Of a stretch of 64,000 nucleotides of DNA, positions 42,904-49,619 are shown piece by piece. Under the pieces are notes generated by a model. The model saw nothing but the letters and a program-made list of their open reading frames with translations, made no database searches and was not told where the DNA came from. Every line of letters begins with the position of its first letter. Position 1 is the first letter of the stretch. The stretch covers positions 868,001-932,000 of the forward strand of contig NZ_JAOTQN010000001.1 of assembly GCF_025641885.1 (NCBI RefSeq), read 5' to 3'. The DNA comes from Pyrobaculum sp. 3827-6 (GTDB lineage Archaea; Thermoproteota; Thermoprotei; Thermoproteales; Thermoproteaceae). A program made the position numbers and the translations under genes.

Positions 42904-43560
42904 TCACCTCTGCTGTGCGGATTTTGCCTTCTGCAACGCCTCGCGGTGGCGGGTGGCGTTGTAGGGGCCGAGCCTCGTCGCATTCATCACGATCTCAATC
43001 TTCACATCCCGTCCCCCTACCCGGAAGGTGTACCCGGCCCTGAGCCAGAGGACCACCCCCTTGCTTTCACACACCTCCGCATCCGCCGTCGCGTTTAGAG
43101 AGACGCCGTGCGCCTTAGCCACCTCGGCTAGGAGGCCCAGCTCGGGCACCCCGCTGGCCTTCATTAAAGCCCCCTCGCGGCCGAGGTGTCTGCAGACGCC
43201 CGCTGTCGACACCGCGACCGACTTAAGATCGACCGGTAGCTCGACGCTCCCCCTGGGGTTCGCTACGCATCTGCCCATGGCGCATATAGCCTCGTAGCTT
43301 TTGCCGCCCTCCGTGGCATCGTATAGCTGTATCTCGACGCCGCCGAACCTCAGCACAGCCACGCTGTAGTTCTGCGGACCCACCCCCACCACCATCCAGC
43401 CGAGATCCAGCGCCTGCCTCCCGCTGGGCGTCGTGAAGATGTAGGAGACGCTGTAGTTCACTTCATAAGGCTGAGGAGACAGGTACTGTTGCAACGCCAC
43501 AAGCAGCACCAAGACAAGCGCCGCGGCGGCCAAGCCAGCTACGAGGAGCTTCGACGCCAT
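42904..43560 (-). CDS. Exported or membrane-anchored protein, unknown
   Basis: 218 residues: N-terminal helix LLVAGLAAAALVLVLLVALQQYL, then an ectodomain with sequons (NYS, NAT) and paired Cys (CAMGRC, CRHLG, CESKG). It has its own TATA box TTTATATATAG at 43578-43588 and the ATG fits leaderless spacing. It does not follow an R box and is on the opposite strand to the island genes, though its topology is similar. No family recognised. Confidence 0.7.
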   Translation of the reverse strand: MASKLLVAGLAAAALVLVLLVALQQYLSPQPYEVNYSVSYIFTTPSGRQALDLGWMVVGVGPQNYSVAVLRFGGVEIQLYDATEGGKSYEAICAMGRCVANPRGSVELPVDLKSVAVSTAGVCRHLGREGALMKASGVPELGLLAEVAKAHGVSLNATADAEVCESKGVVLWLRAGYTFRVGGRDVKIEIVMNATRLGPYNATRHREALQKAKSAQQR

Positions 43561-43631
43561 ACGCCAAAATGCAGGAGACTATATATAAATTACCACGGCG
43601 GGGGACCCGTCTGGGACGGACTTCGGCAGGC

Positions 43632-44042
43632 CTAGGGCGACGTGCCGCGGCTAATCACGTCGACGCCCGATCTGGCGGCCGCCTCGGCTTGTCTCTCGTC
43701 CAGCGTCAGCAACGGGGCCTTCCGCCTCAGCGCCTGGGCTATGTACAAAGCGTCGTACACAGTGATGCGGAGGTCGAGCGCCAGCCTAAACGCGTCGGGG
43801 AGGTAGATCGCCTCGGGCTCCAGCTCTATATTCCTCTCAACCAGCGACAGGAGGATTTCCAAGAGCTTCAAGGCCCCTCCCCTATCTACGAGGCCCCTCA
43901 TATGGGCCTTCCAAACCGCGTTCGCCGCCTCCTTCAACACCAGATCTACCGAAATCGACCTGGCTATATACCTCGAAATTGTTCTCCAGCCCGGCTCCTT
44001 CAAGAGGAAGGCGGATAGAGCCGACGCGTCAACCACTATCAC
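43632..44042 (-). CDS. vapC: VapC-type PIN-domain toxin
   Basis: 136 residues with the PIN fold: first acidic residue in MIVVDASALSAFLLKE, Glu in LVLKEAANAVWKA, and Asp in ITVYDALYIAQAL, then LLTLDERQAEAA. VapC proteins are Mg-dependent RNases held in check by VapB. The start overlaps the antitoxin gene by 14 nt, the classical order with antitoxin first. Such pairs are abundant in Crenarchaea. Confidence 0.92.
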   Translation of the reverse strand: MIVVDASALSAFLLKEPGWRTISRYIARSISVDLVLKEAANAVWKAHMRGLVDRGGALKLLEILLSLVERNIELEPEAIYLPDAFRLALDLRITVYDALYIAQALRRKAPLLTLDERQAEAAARSGVDVISRGTSP

Positions 44043-44259
44043 GATCCTCCCTCACGGAGCCGGCAGAGAAGCCCCGAGGCGCCTCGACAGGAATCTCCTC
44101 AAGCTCCCTCAGCACTCGCTCCATGTTCTCCTCCGCCTCCAGCTGCCTGATCCGCTCCTCGACGAACCTCCTTAACTCCTCGGCCCAGTTCACTCTGTCC
44201 CTATACTTAGCCATCTTCTCCTTAACCTCGCGCCGCACCTTAAAACTCACCACAGCCAC
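44029..44259 (-). CDS. vapB: VapB-type antitoxin
   Basis: 76 residues: MAVVSFKVRREVKEKMAKYRDRVNWAEELRRFVEERI, a ribbon-helix-helix-like head, then a charged helix and a disordered acidic tail that would wrap the toxin. It sits directly upstream of and overlaps the PIN toxin. TATA TTATATTTAAG lies at 44273-44283; the first GTG (44259) or the next ones at 44253 and 44250 could be the start. Confidence 0.85.
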   Translation of the reverse strand: MAVVSFKVRREVKEKMAKYRDRVNWAEELRRFVEERIRQLEAEENMERVLRELEEIPVEAPRGFSAGSVREDRDSG

Positions 44260-44499
44260 GGCCCTCTAAGTCTACTTAAATATAAACCTATCGGTCTACC
44301 CACAACGGCGGTGCAGGTCTACCGCAAGCAGGCCACCAGCGCAAGCGCCGATTCTACCAACCCCCCGCCGGCCAGCCGCGCGGCGACTCGCCGCCCCTCG
44401 GCCTCGGCGGCCCTATCAGCCCCCGTCCTCCCCGTGTCCTTTCCAACCAGCTCCAACATGCGGAACTCGCTTGTTATCCGGGGCAGATAGGCCTCCGGG

Positions 44500-44691
44500 T
44501 TGCCCAGACTCTCCCCTCGCCGACGCGGAGAGAGGGCGCAAGGCGGACTACGCGAGGACAGTCGCCGATCTGAAAGCGTGGAGAAGTGGAGCAGACACAA
44601 AGAGCAGATACTACTCACCGTATGCGCGGCAGAAGCCCTCACACGCCTACAGCCCATATGCGCCGCGCTGGGCAAATGCCAAAAAGCTTAA
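44500..44691 (+). pseudogene. PaRep2b C-terminal remnant, frameshifted (copy D)
   Basis: One frame reads DAERGRKADYARTVADLKAW, matching EGGREADYMRTAAVLKALG of PaRep2b; homology then continues in another frame as EALTRLQPICAALGKCQKA-stop, matching DAFMRLEPVCAALGQCRKT. So it is the last about 65 codons with at least one frameshift. Its stop is 26 nt before tRNA-Thr and the final bases AAAAAGCTTAAAAAG form that tRNA's TATA box. Confidence 0.75.
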
Positions 44692-44717
44692 AAAGTCGTG
44701 GGAGATTTCCGGGGGAG

Positions 44718-44810
44718 GCCCCGGTAGCTCAGCCTGGTGGAGCGCCTCACTGGTAAAGGCCTCCGGGCTACCGGCTGAGGAGGTCCCGGGTTCGAATCCC
44801 GGCCGGGGCT
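44718..44810 (+). tRNA. tRNA-Thr(GGT) with intron
   Basis: Acceptor GCCCCGG/CCGGGGC with T73, D stem GCTC/GAGC, T arm CCGGG-TTCGAAT-CCCGG. Anticodon stem CCTCA/TGAGG with loop CTGGTAA-C closes after removal of about 19 nt behind position 37, the canonical intron site, giving anticodon GGT. CCA is not encoded (CTT follows). From base 44728 onward 84 bp are identical to 47117-47200. Confidence 0.93.
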
Positions 44811-44811
44811 C
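44728..44811 (+). repeat. 84-bp perfect direct repeat (left copy, in tRNA-Thr)
   Basis: Runs from the D stem of tRNA-Thr to one base past T73, intron included. The identical right copy is at 47117-47200. The repeats flank 2.3 kb containing the PaRep2b gene, the layout of an att duplication or of a tandem duplication. Confidence 0.95.
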
Positions 44812-45316
44812 TTATGGAACTTTACACACGGCGCCGCGCTTTTTTACATTCTGGTGGAGTATCTAAAGAAGATGGCCGGGGATGCACGTTTCTTAACGTC
44901 GGGTCTCTCGGCGCATTTCGTATATTCGGCGCGCCGCTCCCGCCTAGCGTCTCCCGGCCGTCTGTCGGCGTCTGCGGCGCTACACATCTTTATATGGGGG
45001 TTTGACTTCCCTTTCCCTTCTCTTCTTGACTCCCAGCTTTCCTTCGCCTTCTACCACCGCCTTGTACGTCGAGACGGCGGCTTTTAGAGCTGGCTTGTTG
45101 GGATTAGCCAGCCGCTGGCCGGCTCCGCCACACCCTCCACAAGGCCCCTATCCACGGCCCACTTCACAGCGCCGTGCATCGCCTACACGAGCCGGCGCCT
45201 CCGCATATGTCGTACGCCACTCTAAACGCAGAACCCATGGGCGCAATTGAGGAGAGCCGTTCCAGAAAGGCCTCTAGAGGCCGCGGCGCCGAGGTCTTGA
45301 GTAGATCCCCGGAGGG
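44812..45316. other. Gene-free stretch inside the repeat-flanked segment
   Basis: About 500 bases with no convincing gene. Short Ser/Arg-rich frames on the plus strand look random. No integrase, transposase or replication gene is present. It may hold the decayed 5' part or flank of a mobile unit. Confidence 0.35.
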
Positions 45317-45751
45317 TTGGCTGAGGAGGTGGTGCAAGAGCTGAGGAGGGCCTACGAGGAGGCGGTGAAAGAAGTCGGCGAGACTCTCGACTATTACACG
45401 CGGCCGGAGAAGTACTGGGCTGGGGTGGCGCGGGAGATGGCCTTCGAAAACGCCTCTCTGGCGCGGTTCTTCCTCTCGTGGCTGTCCATGTACCTATGGG
45501 CGATGGAGGGTAGGAATGAGAGAGCTGTGGCTGACTCCCTCACCGCCAGTAAGGCGGTGGCGGAGTTCCTCACAGCCGCCGTCATGGGAGACGGGAGTAT
45601 ACAGAGTGATAAAGTGACGCTGACCATAGGCAAATTCTCCACAGATGAGGGTAAGGCTGGGCCCGTAACCCACGTCCACAAGACAGCGCTGGCCCTCGGC
45701 ATCTTGAAGGCGGCCGGCCACGAGCCGGAGAGGGTGTACGCCAAGGGCTGA
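45317..45751 (+). pseudogene. PaRep2b protein, N-terminal part before a frameshift (copy C)
   Basis: 144 codons from TTG: MAEEVVQELRRAYEEAVKEVGETLDYYTRPEKYWAGVAREMAFENA..., helical, with AVMGDGSIQSDKVTLTIGK near residue 95. The frame ends at a TGA just after KG, while the +1 frame continues without loss as ADERSRWFELAWGVDAARGFLSSASLWLYAVELAGG into the next frame. One extra G in a GGG run at 45745-45747 explains this. It is either a recent mutation or a sequencing or programmed shift. Confidence 0.75.
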
Positions 45752-45836
45752 CGAGAGGAGCAGGTGGTTCGAGCTGGCGTGGGGCGTCGACGCGGCCAGG
45801 GGCTTTCTGTCCAGCGCCTCTCTCTGGCTGTACGCC

Positions 45837-47093
45837 GTGGAGCTGGCTGGCGGCGCAGACGAGATAAGGATTAAGTACTCAAGGGCTATGGAGGCCGTGG
45901 GCGTAGAAGCCCACATAAAGGACTTCACCGCCGAGGGCAAGAGGCCGAGGGCCAAGCTGGTGGTGAGGCTCGGCGGAGACGTGGCCGAGTACACAATACG
46001 CCTACGTAAAGACAACGCCGTGGAGCTCGACTTCCGCACAACCGACCGCGAAGAGACTGAGCGGAGGGCCGCCGTGCTTAGGGCTGTCGGCGTCAAGGCA
46101 GAGGTGAAGAAAATCTACGACAAGTCCCGCGGCCGTGACGTGTGGCGCATACAGGTCTCGACTAACGCCTTAGCCGCCGACTCCGTCCACGAGGCTGTTA
46201 GAAAGGCGGTGGCGGAGTTCCTTCAGCGGTGTAGAGAGGCCGGCGCCATCGAAGAGGAGACATACAGCCGTTTAGTCAAGAAGTTCGAGAGGGGAGTGCC
46301 GGAGTGGGGCGAGGTTAGGTTCTCCATATGGCTGAGAAAAGACGGCGCTGTAGAAGTAGTGTATCGACCCAGAGATCCCCAGTCCTTCAACAAAGCGGTG
46401 GAGCTTCTGCGGGGATTGGGGATGGGAGACAGATGCGAGGGCGATTGGTGCCTCGTCCACTTCACCGCAAGGGAGCCGGGCGTGGGCGAGGAGGGCTTCG
46501 TCCGCATTACCGTAGACGGCCTTAGGTACATCGGTTGGCTGGCCCTACACGGAGAGGGCGAGGCAAAGGAGAAGGCCCAGTGGCTGAAGGAAGCGCTTTT
46601 AAAAGAGGCGGAGGCAAGGGGGAGGGAGGTGCGCCAGCGGCTGGAGGAGTACTTCAGAGAGGGGGAGCAGTGGGGCTCTGTGAAGCCTCCCGTCGAGAGG
46701 GAGGTCGAGGTAGAGGACAGGAAGATGAATGTGCGCGTTGAGGAGGTAGAGGCGTGGAGAGAGAAGAGCGAGAAGAAGGAGCACCTAGTCGTCAAAATAC
46801 GGGCAAAGGTCGTTGAGGAGAACAGCGAAGTAGCGGTGGAGAAGGAGGCCAGGTTCTATAAAAAGAGCGGCGGCGTAGTGGGCTATATAATTATACACGA
46901 CAGCGCCGAGGGCGGACGCGAGGCCGACTACATGAGGACGGCGGCTGTGCTGAAGGCCCTTGGAATAAAGGAGTGGTCAGTGCACAAAAAGAGGGGTAGG
47001 CCAAAGCGGATAGAATTCACTGGAGGCGCCCTAGACGCGTTCATGCGCCTAGAGCCCGTATGCGCCGCTCTGGGCCAATGCAGAAAAACTTAG
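45837..47093 (+). CDS. PaRep2b protein, main C-terminal part (copy C)
   Basis: 418 codons, joined in frame to coding sequence back to 45747, so the true protein was about 590 residues with the preceding entry. It contains the family's typical C-terminal segments: WLALHGEGEAKEKAQWLKEALLKEA, EYFREGEQWGSVKPPVERE, EKKEHLVVKIRAKVVEE, EGGREADYMRTAAVLKALG and the end GGALDAFMRLEPVCAALGQCRKT. PaRep2b function is unknown; it is a multi-copy family in Pyrobaculum. The stop lies 13 nt before a damaged tRNA-Thr copy. Confidence 0.82.
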   Translation: MELAGGADEIRIKYSRAMEAVGVEAHIKDFTAEGKRPRAKLVVRLGGDVAEYTIRLRKDNAVELDFRTTDREETERRAAVLRAVGVKAEVKKIYDKSRGRDVWRIQVSTNALAADSVHEAVRKAVAEFLQRCREAGAIEEETYSRLVKKFERGVPEWGEVRFSIWLRKDGAVEVVYRPRDPQSFNKAVELLRGLGMGDRCEGDWCLVHFTAREPGVGEEGFVRITVDGLRYIGWLALHGEGEAKEKAQWLKEALLKEAEARGREVRQRLEEYFREGEQWGSVKPPVEREVEVEDRKMNVRVEEVEAWREKSEKKEHLVVKIRAKVVEENSEVAVEKEARFYKKSGGVVGYIIIHDSAEGGREADYMRTAAVLKALGIKEWSVHKKRGRPKRIEFTGGALDAFMRLEPVCAALGQCRKT

Positions 47094-47106
47094 TATATTT
47101 GTAAAT

Positions 47107-47202
47107 GGCCGTGTATCTCAGCCTGGTGGAGCGCCTCACTGGTAAAGGCCTCCGGGCTACCGGCTGAGGAGGTCCCGGGTTCGAATCCCGGCCGGGGCTC
47201 CA
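47107..47202 (+). pseudogene. tRNA-Thr pseudogene or 3' duplicate
   Basis: From 47117 it is identical to tRNA-Thr(GGT) for 84 bp and even encodes CCA at 47200-47202. The 5' acceptor strand reads GGCCGTG instead of GCCCCGG and base 10 is T, so three acceptor pairs and the first D-stem pair fail. The TATA box is altered to CTTAGTATATTT. It probably cannot make a mature tRNA. Confidence 0.8.
47117..47200 (+). repeat. 84-bp perfect direct repeat (right copy)
   Basis: Identical to 44728-44811. Marks the right end of the 2.3-kb PaRep2b segment. Confidence 0.95.
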
Positions 47203-47361
47203 TGTAAATTTGAATCGAAGTTTTACTATACATGTCGACTAGCGCGGTGGATTAGACTATGCGTGTGGGGTCGAGTCGTGGCCGGGGCTACCAGCGGTGT
47301 GGCCCTCGCGGGGGCCGGGGGTGCGGGCCAACGCCCACGTGATATGTAGCTCTTTCCGCAG

Positions 47362-47437
47362 TTTTTGCGTTGTATCTCCGCCGCTGTGTGCGAATCAGGA
47401 GTATGCAAAGCTTATAAACCTCGGCACAGCGGCGGGC
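47362..47437 (+). promoter_or_regulatory. R-box promoter copy R8 (class A)
   Basis: TTTTTGCGTTGTATCTCC, left arm CGCCGCTGTG (47379-47388), GCGAATCAGGAGTATGCAAAG, TATA box CTTATAAAC (47411-47419), right arm CACAGCGGCG (47425-47434), ATG 47438. The two arms are a perfect 10/10 inverted repeat. Confidence 0.85.
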
Positions 47438-47812
47438 ATGGAAAAGAAATCCCAAATGGTTAAGCTGGCGGCGCTCGCCGCATTAACGATCGCGGCTTTA
47501 AGGGTAAACTCGTCTAAAATGACGTCCACAAGTAATGCGGTTTTCACGCACAAACGTTTGAAGCAGGCTGTAACGTGGGTCCCTAGCTTAGCTATTACTA
47601 TGGTGTTATTAATCTTAGGCGTGTCAACTTCTGCTCAAAACACAGTCTCATATAGCTGGAACTGTCCAGCCACTCCAATAGCGGGTAATAGCCCCGCTGT
47701 GTCTACGAATAGAGGCGGTGGATGGGTGACGGTTTATATAACAGTGTGTCCCCAGAAGCAATATTATGTATATTACGCGAACGATGGTACGAACAGATGG
47801 GTGTGGCTATAG
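47438..47812 (+). CDS. Composite exported protein, first part (ends at in-frame TAG)
   Basis: 124 codons. The R-box head MEKKSQMVKLAALAALTIAAL is followed by RVNSSKMTSTSNAVFTHKRL and then a second, complete signal peptide, AVTWVPSLAITMVLLILGVSTSAQ, leading into NTVSYSWNCPATPIAG. This reads as an R-box head joined to another secreted protein that had its own signal. From about 47500 the DNA is more A/T-rich than its surroundings, suggesting a foreign insert. The TAG at 47810 is followed by an open frame in phase. Confidence 0.6.
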   Translation: MEKKSQMVKLAALAALTIAALRVNSSKMTSTSNAVFTHKRLKQAVTWVPSLAITMVLLILGVSTSAQNTVSYSWNCPATPIAGNSPAVSTNRGGGWVTVYITVCPQKQYYVYYANDGTNRWVWL

Positions 47813-48406
47813 TTGATGAGAGAATATAGTGTGCCGAATACTGCCAGTGGTTGGAAACATACCACGGGTGGAATAACTAGAGATCGTGCGGTGCCCACAC
47901 AACACGTGAAACATATATGTGCATCATGGTACTATATAGCACCTGACTATTCGTATATATCTTATACGCTCAGTGACAATTGTATATATGGACCTGCCGT
48001 TCCTGGTACTATTGCGCCTAATAGCGGCGAGTACAATATAGGAACTGTGACAAGAACTGTAGGATACCAGATAAGTGCTCAGGCAAAGGATCAAAGTGGC
48101 TCGCTAACCATCACACTAAATGCGCAATGGAGTGAGGTCATCCCAAGAATACAGGTTTCGGTAGATGGCGTAGATCCGAAGTCAATAAAATGGTATCAGT
48201 ATATATATGACGGAGGCGATTCTTCGCTGGGAGCTACGTGGGGCTCTATGAGCTGGGACTGGATGTATGGTCTAACTGTGTTAGCTTTGCCGAATGCGCA
48301 GTTCTATCTCGGCGTAGTGGGACAGGCCAGCTTCTGGAGATGCGGATTTGCATGCCTTTCGGTGGAGTACGACCAGCCATTGGCAGCCTACTTCGTGGGG
48401 CCATGA
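47813..48406 (+). CDS. Composite exported protein, second part after TAG
   Basis: 197 codons in the same frame as the preceding part, from TTG 47813 or ATG 47816: REYSVPNTASGWKHTTGGITRDRAVPTQHVKHICASWYYIAPDYSYISYTLSDNC, beta-rich and Tyr/Ser/Trp-rich like the other island exports. No signal peptide of its own, so it makes sense only as the continuation of the upstream part. A nonsense mutation is most likely; readthrough or re-initiation is possible. It overlaps the next gene in ATGA. Confidence 0.55.
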   Translation: MMREYSVPNTASGWKHTTGGITRDRAVPTQHVKHICASWYYIAPDYSYISYTLSDNCIYGPAVPGTIAPNSGEYNIGTVTRTVGYQISAQAKDQSGSLTITLNAQWSEVIPRIQVSVDGVDPKSIKWYQYIYDGGDSSLGATWGSMSWDWMYGLTVLALPNAQFYLGVVGQASFWRCGFACLSVEYDQPLAAYFVGP

Positions 48407-49194
48407 AGTTGTGGAAGTTCTATCTCTTAGCCGCCGTCGCGGTTGCCGTGGCGGTGGGCATCCCCGCCGCCATCTACGTCTTCCTAAAAGAGCCGCCGGG
48501 CGTAGCCACAACGGTAGACGTATTTACCTGCAACTTGGTCAACATGTCTGGTACACTGGTGCTAGACGGGGCGTGTCGGGGTAGGTATGTCCAGGTTTCT
48601 ACCTTTGTCATAAATTCGACTTATCTTAAATATGAAGTAGATAACCGGCTGAAGCTGGAGACCTACGCCGAAGATCTATGGAGAGGTATGACCACCGTCG
48701 GCGATGTGGTTGGCAACAAGACGAAGATCTTCAGAGTGGGGAATGAGACGTATAGAACCTCGCCCGAAAATTTAATACCGCCGCCCCTCCGCGCCGCTTT
48801 GGCTAGACTAGTCAAGAAACACCCATGGCTAGCCGAGAGCTACTTGGTAAATGGAGAGATTTTCCGCGGCTTAGTCTGGGACCCGGTGGCTAACCAAAAG
48901 GTTGCAGGCTATGTCTTTACGGCACTTCAGCCGATGTGTAGTAGAGGCTTCACGTCAGGCCCTGGTGGCGGCGTGGTAAATAAATATGACGCATGTTGGT
49001 TTACAGCATTAATTCTTGTAAACAAATCAAAGCTAGTAGTATTAGACGTAAGTGTTAAATTGACAAATATCGAGAATAGCTTAGAGATTAGCGATAGAGG
49101 TGGCGCCATTACTATACGCGGCAGAGCAATAGGACTGTTAATGCAAGCAATACAAAACGCAACAAAACAATTAGAGGAAGTCATAACTAGATAG
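48403..49194 (+). CDS. Membrane-anchored surface protein of the R8 unit
   Basis: 263 residues: N-terminal anchor KFYLLAAVAVAVAVGIPAAIYVFL, then an ectodomain with sequons (NMS, NST, NKT, NET, NAT) and four Cys (FTCNLV, GACRG, PMCSRG, DACWF). No C-terminal membrane helix, unlike the class B partners. The start overlaps the preceding stop (ATGA), so it is expressed from R8. No family recognised. Confidence 0.7.
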   Translation: MKLWKFYLLAAVAVAVAVGIPAAIYVFLKEPPGVATTVDVFTCNLVNMSGTLVLDGACRGRYVQVSTFVINSTYLKYEVDNRLKLETYAEDLWRGMTTVGDVVGNKTKIFRVGNETYRTSPENLIPPPLRAALARLVKKHPWLAESYLVNGEIFRGLVWDPVANQKVAGYVFTALQPMCSRGFTSGPGGGVVNKYDACWFTALILVNKSKLVVLDVSVKLTNIENSLEISDRGGAITIRGRAIGLLMQAIQNATKQLEEVITR

Positions 49195-49543
49195 ATTTTT
49201 ATTTCTATATTTTGTTTTACTATTTTTAGCCGGCGTGAGAGTCGTCTAGGGTCTTCTCACAGCTCTCCAATCTGGAGGATCTGAACCCACGGCTACGGCC
49301 TACGCCGGCGGCTACGCGAGGCGGGCCGGGGATCTGCTCGCGGTGGAAGAGGGGCGCGTGCCGCTACGGGGGGGCGCAGTATGTTCTTCCACCGCTCTGT
49401 GTTGCGGCCGCCGCTGGAGCAACCCTTACGGTGTTTTTAACTAGGAGGAGGGATCCTCATCGCGATCTTTAAATTAGGTGTTTTATAGCGGCTCGTCCGC
49501 CACGGCTAAGTCTCACCTCATCTCTAGCTTAGTTTCCCCCGCA
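49195..49543. other. Gene-free stretch between R8 and R9 units
   Basis: No gene seen. Around 49272-49300 the words GGATCTGAACCCACGGC resemble a degenerate tRNA T arm on the minus strand, without the rest of a tRNA. The last 60 bases lead into R9. Confidence 0.35.
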
Positions 49544-49619
49544 GTTTTACGTTGTATCTCCGCCGCTGTGTGCGGATTTGGAGTATGCAAAGCCTATAAA
49601 CCCCGGCACAGCGGCGGGC
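49544..49619 (+). promoter_or_regulatory. R-box promoter copy R9 (class A)
   Basis: TTTTACGTTGTATCTCC, left arm CGCCGCTGTG (49561-49570), GCGGATTTGGAGTATGCAAAG, TATA box CCTATAAAC (49593-49601), right arm CACAGCGGCG (49607-49616), GTG 49620. Perfect 10/10 inverted repeat with 36 nt between arms. Confidence 0.85.

Noticed and set aside
45317-47093. PaRep2b as an integrase or transposase
   Set aside because: No catalytic Tyr, DDE or serine recombinase motif is visible; the association with tRNAs is positional only.
47222-47292. Another tRNA-like remnant (GTCGACTAGCGCGGTGG...CCGGGGCTACCA)
   Set aside because: Only the 3' acceptor-like words are suggestive; stems do not form.
47810-47812. Pyrrolysine or other recoding at TAG
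   Set aside because: No recoding machinery is known in these organisms and TAG is used as a normal stop throughout the window; a nonsense mutation is simpler.
49272-49300. tRNA T-arm-like words on the minus strand
   Set aside because: No acceptor, D arm or anticodon arm can be built.
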